NCBI RefSeq assembly: GCF_002933465.1
Contig: NZ_PSZE01000004.1
Span: 186,001 to 250,000, forward strand
Length of the DNA stretch: 64,000 nucleotides
Direction of reading: 5' to 3'
Source: Nocardia nova
Lineage (GTDB): Bacteria; Actinomycetota; Actinomycetes; Mycobacteriales; Mycobacteriaceae
Shown here piece by piece: positions 31,427 through 40,287 of this stretch (its first letter is position 1; every line of letters starts with the position of its first letter). Under the pieces are notes generated by a model. That model did not search any database. It had not been told where the DNA came from and saw only the letters and a list, made by a program, of their open reading frames with translations. Position numbers and translations under genes: made by a program.

Positions 31427-32263
31427 TTACTGCGCGCCGGTGTGCTCCTCCAACCAGTGCACCAGGTCGCCGAGTACCTGCTCGCGCTCGGGTTCGTTGA
31501 AAACCTCATGGTAGAGGCCCGGATAACGCAGCACCGTGAGATCGGTCGCGGTGGCGCCTGCCTCGATCCGATCGGCGCCCACCGGGGCGGCGAGGGCATC
31601 CTCGCCGCCGTGCAGCACCAGCGTCGGCACCCGCAGCGCGTCCAGGTGAGCGAGGACGAATTCGGCGCCGCGCAGAATTTCGGTCGCCGTGCGGGCCGGC
31701 AGTTTGCCGCGATAGACCAGCGGATCCTGATCGTAGGCGCGCACCACCTCCGGATCGCGGCTGATCTGCGCCGAATCCAGTTGCAGCACACCCAGGTTCG
31801 GCGCCCAGCGGCTCAGCGCGGGGGCGAGTAGCCGCTGCACGGGATTGCCGGCCTCGATGACCACCGGCGGCGCCGACACCGCGATGCCCGCGACCTCCAG
31901 CGGCGCCCGCGTCGCCAGATACAGCGTGATCAGGCTGCCCATGCTGTGCCCGAGGACGAACCGGGGCAGGCCCGGATGTTTCGCACTCGCGATATCGAGC
32001 ATGGTGTTCACATTGTCGGCGGCCGCGTCGATCGATTCGATATTCGACTGCCCGCCGCCGGAGCGCCCGTGCCCGATGTGGTCGAAGGCGTAGACCGCGA
32101 AACCGCTGTCCGCCAGCCGTTTACCCACATGGTCGTAGCGTCCGGAGTGTTCGGCGACGCCGTGTACCAGCACCACGACCGCGCGCGCCTGTTCGGGCAG
32201 CCAGGCCCGCCAGAACACGTGCCCGCCGCGAGCGTCGAATTCGCCGGTATCGCCTGTCGTCAT
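31427..32263 (-). CDS. alpha/beta hydrolase, monoacylglycerol-lipase type
   Basis: 278-residue serine hydrolase of the lysophospholipase/MGL group. Signatures: VVVLVHGVAEHSGRYDHVG, FDHIGHGRSGG, nucleophile LGHSMGSLI near residue 107, acid HGGEDALAAP and His in PGLYHEVFNEPER. Rv0183 of M. tuberculosis has the same motif set and cleaves monoacylglycerols; substrate here inferred. Ten bases upstream of ribH on the same strand. Confidence 0.9.
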   Translation of the reverse strand: MTTGDTGEFDARGGHVFWRAWLPEQARAVVVLVHGVAEHSGRYDHVGKRLADSGFAVYAFDHIGHGRSGGGQSNIESIDAAADNVNTMLDIASAKHPGLPRFVLGHSMGSLITLYLATRAPLEVAGIAVSAPPVVIEAGNPVQRLLAPALSRWAPNLGVLQLDSAQISRDPEVVRAYDQDPLVYRGKLPARTATEILRGAEFVLAHLDALRVPTLVLHGGEDALAAPVGADRIEAGATATDLTVLRYPGLYHEVFNEPEREQVLGDLVHWLEEHTGAQ

Positions 32264-32355
32264 CGCTGCCTCCGTCTGTGCCGTCGCTGCGCCGCCATTG
32301 TCGCGCACGGCGGGCCGGAGCGCCGCACATCGGCCCGCCGCGCCGGGGTCGATGT

Positions 32356-32763
32356 TCAGCCCAGGTCGTAGTCGAACCAGATCCGGTGGGTGCCGTCGGC
32401 GTCGACCGCCAGACCACCGGTTCCGGTGATCTCGCTCAGCTCCCCGGTGCCGCTGCTGGGCACGATCGTGAAGAATTCGGCGCTGCGGTCCTCGCCCGCG
32501 GTGGTCGCGGAATGGGCGAAGTTGAACGTGCCGGCCAATCCGTTGAGCGAGCCTTCGAACGACTCCATCGCCACATAGGTGCCCCGGCCCGACAGTTGGT
32601 CGAACGCGGCGGTGAACAACGTGGCCGAACGTCCGACCGCCTCACCCTCGAAATGCTTTTCCAGCCGGGCGATTCCGACCGGCGTCGCGGTCGGGATGTC
32701 CGGATCGGGAAGGACGTCCGTGGCGACGAAGGATTTGACGGTGAACGTTGCTGTAGCTCGCAC
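32356..32763 (-). CDS. DUF3224 domain protein
   Basis: 135-residue beta-rich protein with the DUF3224 pattern: FTVKSF at the start, ARLEKHFEGEAVG, YVAMESFEGSLNGLAGTFNFAHSAT, IVPSSGTGELSEITGTGGL and GTHRIWFDYDL at the end. The family is allene-oxide-cyclase-like in fold, with no known function in bacteria. GTG 32763 lies six bases after TACCCT, a leaderless signature. Monocistronic. Confidence 0.88.
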   Translation of the reverse strand: MRATATFTVKSFVATDVLPDPDIPTATPVGIARLEKHFEGEAVGRSATLFTAAFDQLSGRGTYVAMESFEGSLNGLAGTFNFAHSATTAGEDRSAEFFTIVPSSGTGELSEITGTGGLAVDADGTHRIWFDYDLG

Positions 32764-32775
32764 TCGTTGAGGGTA
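32764..32775 (-). promoter_or_regulatory. leaderless promoter -10 of the DUF3224 gene
   Basis: TACCCT (complement of 32770-32775), six bases, then GTG at 32763; no ribosome site. Confidence 0.5.
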
Positions 32776-32800
32776 GCGGCGAACACCGACATTCCCGGCA

Positions 32801-34159
32801 TCAGCCGCCGGTGCCCGTGTAGTGCGCGAGGACGCGGCGGTTGAATTCGATCAGCCGCGCGTAATTGGCCCGGGAGAGCCGTTCGTCGGTGCCGTGAATG
32901 CGCTCCAGATCCGCCGCGTCGACCACGATCGGCGCGAAGTTGCAGCGGGTGGCGGCCAGCCCGTCATAGTGGCGGGAATCGGTGGCGCCGGGCACGATGC
33001 CGGTGGTCACCACGGCTTCGGGAACCAGGGCGCGGGTGATGTCGGCGAGCACGTCGAAGGCCGGACCAGGCCCGGTGATCCGCGAGGGTTCGGAGGCCGT
33101 TCCGACCACCTCGAGCGCGACGCGCGGGTCGGCGACCACGCGGCGGCAGTGGTCGAGCACGGCGGACACCGAATCGCCGGGCAGGATACGGAAATTCACC
33201 AGCGCCTCGGCGCGTTGCGGCAGCACGTTCGCCTTGACCCCGCCGCGGATCACGGTGGGTGCGGTCGTGGTGCGGACCAGGGCCTCGGTCTGCGGCCGCG
33301 CCGCCATCATCCGGGTGATCACCCCAGCCGCGAGCGGGGCCAGCCGCAGCGCGGAACGTCGCGGTTCGGCCATGGCGGGGCGCATCCGGGCCAGCATGTC
33401 GGCGATCACCGGCGTCATGCGCAGCGGCATCGGATGGTCCTGGATGCGCGCGACCGCCCGCGCGATCCGGCCCACGGCGGTTTCGCGGCCGGGCATCGAG
33501 GAATGCCCGCCGGTGTCGGTGGTGCGCAGTTGCACCGTGGCCCAGCCTTTTTCACCGAGCATGATGGAGGCCACGGGTGCGGTGGCCCCGTCGGCGACGC
33601 CCTGGGTGATCACCCCGCCTTCATCGAGCAGCAGGTCGGCGCGCACCTCGAGCTCGCGCAGCCGGGCGGCCATCCGGGTGGCGCCGGCGCGGCCGAAAAT
33701 CTCCTCGTCGTGGCCGAAGGCGAAATAGATGGTCCGGCGCGGACGGCGGCCCTCGGCCAGCAGCGATTCGGCGGCCTCCAGAATGGCCAGCACCCGGCTC
33801 TTGTCGTCGATCGCGCCCCGGCCCCAGATGAATTCGTCGTCGACCACACCCGCGAACGGGGGATGGGTCCAGCGGGCCTCGTCGTCGACCGGAACCACAT
33901 CCTGGTGGGCGAGCAGAACGGCCGCCGTACCGGGTTCGGTGCCGGGCCAGCGATACAACCGGCTGTGACCGAATCGTTCCAGGTCCAGATGGGTGTGCAC
34001 CAGGGGGAATTCGTTGTCGAGAAGGCTTGCGAGCCGGTCGAATTCGACCACGTCGGCATCGGCGTCGTCGCGGGAGACGGTGGCGCAGCGCAAGGCGGCC
34101 GCGAGCCGCTGGGCGGTCGCGTCGTCGACGGTGGTCGCGGTCGTACCGGTCGCTGTCAT
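32801..34159 (-). CDS. M20 family metallopeptidase
   Basis: 452-residue zinc peptidase of the M20/carboxypeptidase-Ss1 group. Metal ligands visible: LLAHQDVVPVDD (His-Asp), RGAIDDKS (bridging Asp), FGHDEEIFG (catalytic Glu-Glu), and GATDSRHYDG; the dimerisation domain with GHSSMPGRETAVGRIA lies between. No signal peptide, so cytosolic. ATG 34159 shares one base with the stop of the upstream CocE-like gene (TGATG), so the two are coupled. Confidence 0.93.
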   Translation of the reverse strand: MTATGTTATTVDDATAQRLAAALRCATVSRDDADADVVEFDRLASLLDNEFPLVHTHLDLERFGHSRLYRWPGTEPGTAAVLLAHQDVVPVDDEARWTHPPFAGVVDDEFIWGRGAIDDKSRVLAILEAAESLLAEGRRPRRTIYFAFGHDEEIFGRAGATRMAARLRELEVRADLLLDEGGVITQGVADGATAPVASIMLGEKGWATVQLRTTDTGGHSSMPGRETAVGRIARAVARIQDHPMPLRMTPVIADMLARMRPAMAEPRRSALRLAPLAAGVITRMMAARPQTEALVRTTTAPTVIRGGVKANVLPQRAEALVNFRILPGDSVSAVLDHCRRVVADPRVALEVVGTASEPSRITGPGPAFDVLADITRALVPEAVVTTGIVPGATDSRHYDGLAATRCNFAPIVVDAADLERIHGTDERLSRANYARLIEFNRRVLAHYTGTGG

Positions 34160-35838
34160 CAATCTCCTCGTCGTTGCGGGAAGTCCACCGTCACACCGGC
34201 ATCGCGCAGCACCTCGGGCGCGATCGTGGTCACCCGGCGGGCGCGCCATTTGCCCAGCGCCTCACTGCTGCCGCCGGTCAGATCGAAATTGCGGGTCTCG
34301 GTGAGCAACGGCAGCTCGACGGTGCCGGAACGCACGCTCACCCGGGCATTCGCCGGGGTGTGCGACCACACGGTGTCGACCACATCGGTGATCCGCACGC
34401 CGATCCGATGCCCGGCCGGTACGGTCCAGTCCTGGGCCAGCAGGCGGATGGCCGCGGTGTCGGCGACCTGCGCGATGCCGCGGGTGATCACGGTGCTGAA
34501 GCCGTCGGGCGCCACATCGTAGAGTTCCGCGGCGATTGTGGCGTTCGGCGGACCGCTCAACGTCAGTGTGGCCGTGGCGATTCCGGACAGATGCTGATCG
34601 GCGGGCAGCGGCTGCGACAGTGACCAGTACTCGCGGTCCGGTCCGGGGAGCAGGCCGCGATCGGTGTACTCGCCGGGGCGGATCGGCATCGCCACCCGCG
34701 CGGAATCGGCGGGCGGCCAGACCTTTTCGCCGCGCCAGCGGTCGTCGAAGCTGCCGACGGTCACCCGGGGGCCCGGCACCGTGACATCGTGCTGGGCGAC
34801 ATACTTGTCGAAGAAGGCCAGCAACTCACTGTCGAATTGCGGTGTGCCGCAGCCTTCATGGCAGTTCTGGTGTCCCCACTGGCCGAACCAGCCCTTGTCC
34901 TCGGGCAGATCGTGGTTCTTCCAGACATCGAAGACCCGGTAGGCGCGAGTGTTGTAGTCGAGGAAGCCCTGGCCGAGGAACAGCGGAACCTTGCTGCCGC
35001 GCACGCGATCGGTCAGATCGCGGTCGCGCCAGAAGCGGGTACCGCCGTCGTGGTCGGTGGTGCCCGTCAGATAGGACTGCGCGCATTCGATCGGTAGCCG
35101 CGCGGCGTTGGCCCTGTATTCCGGTGAGTCGGAGGGGTGCGCGGGGGTGGAGGAGATCAGCAGATGTTCGAATCCGGCCATATCGCCGGGGCGAATACCG
35201 TCCTCGGTCACCGGTTTTCCGGAGAACTTCCACGAAATGCCCTGCATGTACAGGTAGCTGTAGGGGTCGACTACGGGTTCGAACGACGCCACCGCCGCCA
35301 GCCCTTTCGGGTTGGTGGCCAGACCCATGATGCCGGTCCATGCCTCGTAGGAGGTACCGGTCAGGCCGACTCGTCCGATCGACCACGGTTGTGCCGCAGC
35401 CCATTCGACCGCGGTACGCACATCGCTCTGCTCGCCGGGGCCACCGAAGTCGGGGCAGCCACTGGACCCCCCGAAACCTCGCAGATCCACGATCACATAG
35501 GTGTAGCCGGCGTCGAGGAACAGTTCCGAATACAGATCGCGCAGCGACGGCCCGCCCTGCGGATGGACTTCGGCTGTGAACGCCAGATGGTTGCGGTAGG
35601 GGCTCACCGTCATGACCACGGGGGTGCGCACGTCGTCGGCCATGCCGGCGGGCCGGAGGATGTCCGCGTGCAACCGCACACCGTCGGGGGTGGTCAGGAA
35701 CTCCTGGCGCCACTGATACGCCGGGGCCGGGGCGGCGGTCGCGGTGACCGGCGCGGCCGCCGCGATCACGAGGACCAGCCCGCACAGCACACGCGTGAGC
35801 ACGCGCCGGGCGCGGGGCGATGAATTCTCGAGCACCAT
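34159..35838 (-). CDS. secreted CocE/NonD family hydrolase (X-Pro dipeptidyl-peptidase S15-like)
   Basis: 559 residues. Signal peptide RVLCGLVLVIAAAAPVTATAA at about 16-36, catalytic alpha/beta domain with FVTSPYRNH-type strand (VMTVSPYRNH), DLRGFGGSSG, and nucleophile GLTGTSYEAW near residue 160. The Asp/His region is FLGQGFLDYNT and WGHQNC. Then comes the C-terminal jelly-roll PepX_C domain ending near residue 550 (VPAGHRIGVRITD). Coupled to the M20 peptidase downstream, suggesting that the pair deals with peptides or acyl-amino compounds taken up from outside; inference. Confidence 0.92.
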   Translation of the reverse strand: MVLENSSPRARRVLTRVLCGLVLVIAAAAPVTATAAPAPAYQWRQEFLTTPDGVRLHADILRPAGMADDVRTPVVMTVSPYRNHLAFTAEVHPQGGPSLRDLYSELFLDAGYTYVIVDLRGFGGSSGCPDFGGPGEQSDVRTAVEWAAAQPWSIGRVGLTGTSYEAWTGIMGLATNPKGLAAVASFEPVVDPYSYLYMQGISWKFSGKPVTEDGIRPGDMAGFEHLLISSTPAHPSDSPEYRANAARLPIECAQSYLTGTTDHDGGTRFWRDRDLTDRVRGSKVPLFLGQGFLDYNTRAYRVFDVWKNHDLPEDKGWFGQWGHQNCHEGCGTPQFDSELLAFFDKYVAQHDVTVPGPRVTVGSFDDRWRGEKVWPPADSARVAMPIRPGEYTDRGLLPGPDREYWSLSQPLPADQHLSGIATATLTLSGPPNATIAAELYDVAPDGFSTVITRGIAQVADTAAIRLLAQDWTVPAGHRIGVRITDVVDTVWSHTPANARVSVRSGTVELPLLTETRNFDLTGGSSEALGKWRARRVTTIAPEVLRDAGVTVDFPQRRGD

Positions 35839-35917
35839 AGGACTATCGAGTCTGCACCGCCGCCCGTCCAGCCCTCAGAACCGGGGTCGGGAAACGGCCG
35901 ACGACCCGGCGCATCGA

Positions 35918-36829
35918 CTACATCGGGCGCAGATCGAGCACCTTGCGCAGCCGGGCGCGGTCGCGCTCGAGTTTGCGCGCCTCGTAGGCGATGGGGAAGT
36001 AGCGGATCCGTTCCGGCAGCAGCGGCACGAGCCGCGCCAGCAGCCAGCCCAGGATGCGCAGGTTGCGCTCGTCCTGCGCGGTCCAGGTCAGCCCGAGTTT
36101 GCGGCGCGCCGGTTCGGGCGTGGTGCCTACCGTGCAGAAGTACTGCATGCGGCCCAGCGGTGCGGCGGCCAGCTTCCACAGCGGCACCAGCGGTGTGGGC
36201 AGCGACTTCGGCGGGGCCACGTGGCGGATCGTCTTCAGGTAGTCGCGGGCGGTGTCGGTGGCGACCAGATGGTTCTCGACGGTGTCGGCGAAGAAGACCT
36301 CGAAATCGGCGTAGGTCGGCGGAATCTCCTTGGGCGCCACCGAGAACATGCGCAGCAGCTGCAACACCTCCTGGTAGTACTGCTCCTTCTCCGCATACGT
36401 GAGCGGCGTGCGGCTGAAGTATCTCGACGCCTCGTTGAAGGCATACGTGCCGGTGTGCAGCACCCAGGCCCACGGACCGGAGGCGAGTGCGGAGTGGCGT
36501 TTGCCCTGCGCGTCGACGGTGTTGAGGGAGGCGTGCATATGCCGCAGGCGGTCGGCCTCGGCGACGGCCTCGTGACCGCCGTAGGTCCAGGTCATCACCG
36601 CCGCGAGACTGCGCATCGCGCGGCCCATCGGGTCGGTGCGGAAGGTCGAGTGCTCGTCGACGACCGCGGAGATCGTCGGTTCCATGGTCTGCAGCAGGAA
36701 TGCCGATCCGGCGGTGAGGGAGAAGGTGATCAGTCCTACCTCGTCCCACATGCGGGTTCCGGGCTCGATCGGCTTGCGGGGGCCGAGTTCGTGTTCGCTG
36801 CGCTCGGCGCGGGCGACGGAGCCGGTCAT
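35918..36829 (-). CDS. MpaB-type oxygenase (DUF2236)
   Basis: 303-residue haem-type DUF2236/MpaB family protein, related to latex-clearing and mycophenolic acid B oxygenases. Family marks: GLITFSLTAGSAFLLQTMEP, FRTDPMGRAMRSLAAVMTW, HASLNTVDAQGKRHSA, ALASGPWAWVLHTGTYAF with the haem-contact Tyr/His area, and PLTYAEKEQYYQEV. ATG 36829 has AAGGAGA seven bases upstream. An in-frame start at 36856 lacks a ribosome site. Substrate unknown. Confidence 0.88.
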   Translation of the reverse strand: MTGSVARAERSEHELGPRKPIEPGTRMWDEVGLITFSLTAGSAFLLQTMEPTISAVVDEHSTFRTDPMGRAMRSLAAVMTWTYGGHEAVAEADRLRHMHASLNTVDAQGKRHSALASGPWAWVLHTGTYAFNEASRYFSRTPLTYAEKEQYYQEVLQLLRMFSVAPKEIPPTYADFEVFFADTVENHLVATDTARDYLKTIRHVAPPKSLPTPLVPLWKLAAAPLGRMQYFCTVGTTPEPARRKLGLTWTAQDERNLRILGWLLARLVPLLPERIRYFPIAYEARKLERDRARLRKVLDLRPM

Positions 36830-36856
36830 CCGTGATCTCCTTAGACCACTAGACAT

Positions 36857-36887
36857 GATGAGAAGAGTATATGCGAATCATCTCATT
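36857..36887. promoter_or_regulatory. promoter with inverted repeat for the MpaB-type gene
   Basis: ATGAGA (36858-36863) and TCTCAT (36881-36886) form an inverted repeat around the AT-rich GAAGAGTATATGC. On the minus strand TATACT is a good -10. Looks like a repressor site over the promoter; regulator not identified. Confidence 0.4.
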
Positions 36888-37027
36888 CCCTTTCGATCGT
36901 GGCAACCGCGCTCTCGACAGGCGGCTCGCCGCTCGCCCCAGAAGTGAACACAACCTGAAATCTCAGTGAACTGATGGAAGAATGGAATCCTCGCCACATC
37001 GAAAGTTCAGGGAGGAGGGATCCAGCC

Positions 37028-37195
37028 ATGATCCATACTCACGCCGCCCCCTCGTTACTGGGGACCTTGCGCACCTACGCCCGCCGCGCGCTGGCCCGCC
37101 ATACCCTGACCGCCGAGGAGCGCCGCAATCTCGCTGCCGCCCAAGCTCATCCGGCCGTCTACAGCGCATCCCTGGGCAGCCACCCGCATCTATAA
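37028..37195 (+). CDS. small basic protein of 55 residues, unknown
   Basis: Begins MIHTHAAPSLLGTLRTYARR and continues to TAEERRNLAAAQAHPAVYSA. Arg/Ala-rich amphipathic centre. Very strong ribosome site GGGAGGAGGG nine bases before the ATG, and a perfect 15-bp terminator 17 bases after the stop, so it looks like a real single-gene unit. No family recognised. Confidence 0.7.
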   Translation: MIHTHAAPSLLGTLRTYARRALARHTLTAEERRNLAAAQAHPAVYSASLGSHPHL

Positions 37196-37211
37196 CGGGT
37201 CTCGAAACACA

Positions 37212-37245
37212 ACGAAGCCCCAGCCGGATTCGGCTGGGGCTTCGT
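37212..37245. terminator. bidirectional terminator between the 55-aa gene and glnA1
   Basis: Perfect 15-bp stem ACGAAGCCCCAGCCG (37212-37226), loop GATT, CGGCTGGGGCTTCGT (37231-37245). Ends 24 bp from the glnA1 stop. Confidence 0.88.
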
Positions 37246-37268
37246 GAGAATGACTGTGCCGTAACGAC

Positions 37269-38705
37269 TTACACGTCGTAGTACAGCTCGAACTCGTAGG
37301 GGTGCGGACGCAGGTTCACCGGCGCGATCTCGTTGTCACGCTTGAGCTGGATCCAGGTCTCGATGAGGTCGTCGGTGAAGACGTTGCCCTCGGTGAGGTA
37401 TTCGTGGTCCTGCTCGAGGCGGTCGATCACCGAGGCCAGCGAGGTGGGGGCCTGCGGGATGTTCTTGGCCTCCTCCGGCGGGAGCTCGTAGAGGTCCTTG
37501 TCGACCGGGGCCTGCGGCTCGATCTTCTTCTTGATGCCGTCCAGGCCGGCCATCAGCATGGCGGCGAAGGCCAGGTACGGGTTACCCGAGGAGTCGGGCG
37601 CGCGGAACTCGATGCGCTTGGCCTTCGGGTTGTTGCCGGTAACCGGGATGCGGACCGCGGCGGAGCGGTTGCGCTGCGAGTACACCAGGTTGATCGGGGC
37701 CTCGTAGCCCGGCACCAGACGGTGGTAGGAGTTCACGGTCGGGTTGGTGAACGCCAGCAGCGACGGCGCGTGGTGCAGGATGCCGCCGATGTAGTGGCGG
37801 GCCAGGTCGGACAGGCCACCGTAGCCGGCCTCGTCGTGGAACAGCGGCTTGCCGTCCTTCCACAGCGACTGGTGCACGTGCATGCCCGAGCCGTTGTCAC
37901 CGAACAGCGGCTTCGGCATGAAGGTGACCGACTTGCCTTCCTGCCACGCGGTGTTCTTCACGATGTACTTGAACAGCTGCAGGTCGTCGGCGGCCGACAG
38001 TAGGGTGTCGAAGCGGTAGTTGATCTCGGCCTGACCGGCGGTGCCGACCTCGTGGTGGCCGCGCTCGAGCTCGAAGCCCGCGTTCTGCAGGTTGGTCGAG
38101 ATCTTGTCGCGCAGGTCGACGTAGTGGTCGTAGGGGGCCACGGGGAAGTAGCCACCCTTGTTGCGGACCTTGTAGCCCAGGTTGCGAGTGCCGTCCGGGT
38201 TGAACTCCTCGCCGGTGTTCCACGAGCCGGAGACGGACTCGATCTCGTAGAACGCGCCGTTCATGCCGGAGTCGTAGCGGACGCCGTCGAAGATGTAGAA
38301 CTCGGCCTCAGGACCGAAGAACGCGGTGTCGGCGATACCGGTCGAACGCAGGTACTCCTCCGCCTTGCGCGCGATGTTGCGCGGGTCACGGGAGTAGGCC
38401 TCGCGGGTGAACGGGTCGTGCACGAAGAAGTTCAGGTTCAGCGTCTTCGCGGCACGGAACGGGTCGATCCTGGCGGTGGAGTAATCGGGCAGCAGCAGCA
38501 TGTCCGACTCGTCGATCGACTGGAAACCGCGCACCGAGGAGCCGTCGAACGCCAGGCCCTCTTCGGCCAGGTCGGCGGTGAACGACTTCGCCGGGATGGA
38601 GAAGTGCTGCTGAACGCCAGGAAGGTCCGAGAAGCGTACGTCGACGTATTCGACGTCCTCCTCCTTGATGTACTTGATGACCTCGTCGGCCGTGCTGAAC
38701 GCCAC
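37269..38705 (-). CDS. glnA: glutamine synthetase type I (main, adenylylated form)
   Basis: 478 residues, the same length as mycobacterial GlnA1. It makes glutamine from glutamate, ammonia and ATP as a dodecamer. Motifs: [99 protein letters not shown]. The GlnE target is present as Tyr406 in DKDLYELPP. The start is GTG at 38705 with AAGGAG eight bases upstream. A four-box GlnR operator lies 75-112 bp upstream of the start. In M. tuberculosis this is Rv2220. Confidence 0.98.
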   Translation of the reverse strand: MAFSTADEVIKYIKEEDVEYVDVRFSDLPGVQQHFSIPAKSFTADLAEEGLAFDGSSVRGFQSIDESDMLLLPDYSTARIDPFRAAKTLNLNFFVHDPFTREAYSRDPRNIARKAEEYLRSTGIADTAFFGPEAEFYIFDGVRYDSGMNGAFYEIESVSGSWNTGEEFNPDGTRNLGYKVRNKGGYFPVAPYDHYVDLRDKISTNLQNAGFELERGHHEVGTAGQAEINYRFDTLLSAADDLQLFKYIVKNTAWQEGKSVTFMPKPLFGDNGSGMHVHQSLWKDGKPLFHDEAGYGGLSDLARHYIGGILHHAPSLLAFTNPTVNSYHRLVPGYEAPINLVYSQRNRSAAVRIPVTGNNPKAKRIEFRAPDSSGNPYLAFAAMLMAGLDGIKKKIEPQAPVDKDLYELPPEEAKNIPQAPTSLASVIDRLEQDHEYLTEGNVFTDDLIETWIQLKRDNEIAPVNLRPHPYEFELYYDV

Positions 38706-38779
38706 TTAGTACTCCTTACGGATCGGTTCCCAGCCTGTGCCGATTGCTGGGTTTCAGCGCTGAACGGTATGGATGCGGT

Positions 38780-38817
38780 GTTTCCCCGCAATCAAGGCTG
38801 TGTTTCGCCAGTGTTAC
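38780..38817 (-). promoter_or_regulatory. four-box GlnR operator of glnA
   Basis: On the minus strand: GTAAC, six bases, GAAAC, six bases, TTGAT, six bases, GAAAC, covering exactly 38 bp. This is the a1-b1-a2-b2 arrangement of actinobacterial GlnR sites (GTNAC-N6-GAAAC, repeated at 22 bp). a2 is the weakest box. It predicts control of glnA by the nitrogen regulator GlnR. Confidence 0.85.
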
Positions 38818-39155
38818 ACGTGCTGCTGGACGGGTCGGCGGCCTCCCCGGGCAACACCGCGCGGTGGGTCGTTCACGATGCGGTGCCGGACCAGCACCGT
38901 TATCCTGCCACCACGGCATCCGGCGCTCGATTCGAGGACCGCGCATCGTCGCCGATCGGTGCGCGCGACTCCGAGAGTTTCCGGGCCGCAACCGCTTTGG
39001 GGAATCGCCCCGGCGGGGTATCGTGCTGCCGTCGCCGCGGGCGGCCGGACGTGGTGACGCGGACCCGCCGGCGGGCAACCGGCGGCAGGCGGCCGGTGTT
39101 CCGTGGCTGCCGGGTGCCGGCCCGGGTGTGACGTAATCCTCACCGTGACCACGCC

Positions 39156-39167
39156 TAAGCTGGGAGC
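39156..39167 (+). promoter_or_regulatory. leaderless promoter -10 of the RDD gene
   Basis: TAAGCT at 39156-39161, six bases, then ATG at 39168. GGGAG within the gap could instead act as a very close ribosome site. Confidence 0.45.
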
Positions 39168-39629
39168 ATGGCGCGAATTACCGGTTCCTGGCTGTCCGGC
39201 CCGAATGCGGCCCACCCCGGCGAGCCGCAGCCCGACGACTATCCCGGCAAGCTGCTCGGCTTGCCGCAGGAGGGTGTGGGATCGCTGGCGCCCATGTCGC
39301 GGCGCATCGTCGCGCTGTTCGTCGACTACTTCATCGCCATGGGTATCGCCGCGCTGATCGTGCGCGGCGCCGGCTCGCTCAACACCGTCACCTACCTGAT
39401 CTGGTTCGTGATCGGCGTGGTGACGGTCATGCTGTTCGGGTTCACGCCCGGCCAGTACTTCCTGGGGATGCGCACGGTCCGGATCGATGCGTCGGCGCCG
39501 GTCGGATTCGTGCGGTCGGTGGCGCGGCAGGTACTGCTGACCTTCGTGGTGCCCGCGTTGTTCACCGACGGGGATCGGCGCGGTATGCACGACCGGGCGA
39601 CCGGGACGGCACTGATCCGCGCTCGGTAA
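39168..39629 (+). CDS. RDD family membrane protein
   Basis: 153-residue RDD protein. After a 40-residue cytosolic start, the RDD signature RRIVALFVDYFIAMGIAALIV begins TM1. A second helix (TYLIWFVIGVVTVMLFGF) and the conserved TPGQYFLGMRTVRID follow, then DRRGMHDRATGTALI. Homologue of Rv2219A, which lies beside glnA1 in M. tuberculosis as here. Function unknown. Convergent with the TetR gene, 7 bp apart. Confidence 0.93.
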   Translation: MARITGSWLSGPNAAHPGEPQPDDYPGKLLGLPQEGVGSLAPMSRRIVALFVDYFIAMGIAALIVRGAGSLNTVTYLIWFVIGVVTVMLFGFTPGQYFLGMRTVRIDASAPVGFVRSVARQVLLTFVVPALFTDGDRRGMHDRATGTALIRAR

Positions 39630-39636
39630 CGAGGGT

Positions 39637-40203
39637 CTACGGCCGGCCCCCGCCCGAGCGCAGGCCGTCGAGCAGGAGATCGAGGAGGCGGTCGATCTGC
39701 TCGCGGTCGATACCGGCCAGCGTCGCGCCCGCCATCGCCGCCGTGATGTCCTCGGGGCGGACGTCGTCTCGCAGAGTGCCGGCCGAGTTTCCCGCATCGA
39801 GGACGGAACGTATTGCCGCGCTGAGTCTTTCGCGTGTCTGCGCCGAGGTCACCGCCCCGGAGACGATGACCTCGCGTAGCGCCTCTGCCATCCCGCGTTT
39901 GGTGGCCACGAAGTCGGCGTAGCGGCCGAGCCAGATGCGCAGTGCGTCCTCCGGGGTGTTGTCGGCGAGCAGGTGCGTCGCCTGATCGCACAGTTGTTCC
40001 AGTTCGCTGCGGTACACGGCCTCGATGAGCGCTTCCCGCGACGGGAAGTGCCGATACAGCGTGCCGATGCCCACCCCGGCGGATTTGGCGATCGCTTCCA
40101 GGCTGACCGTGCCTTCTTCGCCGGTGAACGCGGTGAGGGCGGCATCGAGGAGTAGTTGGCGGTTGCGCTGGGCATCGCGGCGTCCACCCGGCTGTCTGGA
40201 CAA
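39637..40203 (-). CDS. TetR family regulator
   Basis: 188 residues. N-terminal helix-turn-helix RNRQLLLDAALTAFTGEEG then SLEAIAKSAGVGIGTLYRHFPSREALIEAVY, followed by a ligand domain with the C-terminal DREQIDRLLDLLLDGL typical of TetR_C groups. TTG start at 40203 with GGAGG ten bases upstream. Divergent from the aldo/keto reductase with two operator palindromes between, so it very probably represses both genes. Confidence 0.92.
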   Translation of the reverse strand: MSRQPGGRRDAQRNRQLLLDAALTAFTGEEGTVSLEAIAKSAGVGIGTLYRHFPSREALIEAVYRSELEQLCDQATHLLADNTPEDALRIWLGRYADFVATKRGMAEALREVIVSGAVTSAQTRERLSAAIRSVLDAGNSAGTLRDDVRPEDITAAMAGATLAGIDREQIDRLLDLLLDGLRSGGGRP

Positions 40204-40206
40204 AGT

Positions 40207-40257
40207 GGAGGGTCCTCCGTTTCTGTCCTACTCTGGTCTTGAGCGGAGGATCCTCCG
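40207..40257. promoter_or_regulatory. double operator between tetR and the aldo/keto reductase
   Basis: CGGAGGATCCTCCG at 40244-40257 is a perfect 14-bp palindrome. A near-palindrome, GGAGGGTCCTCC, is at 40207-40218 with its flank TCCTCCGTTT repeated too, so the two sites are direct repeats 38 bp apart. The first overlaps the ribosome site and start of tetR. Confidence 0.8.
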
Positions 40258-40287
40258 TTTGATGTCAGGGTAACAAGGGAGACCCGA

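Larger units (their letters stand above)
38706..39167. other. 462-bp divergent intergenic region, glnA / RDD gene
   Basis: Contains the glnA ribosome site, the GlnR operator (38780-38817) and, at its far end, the leaderless promoter of the RDD gene. 38830-39150 shows no gene and no strong structure. Confidence 0.6.
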
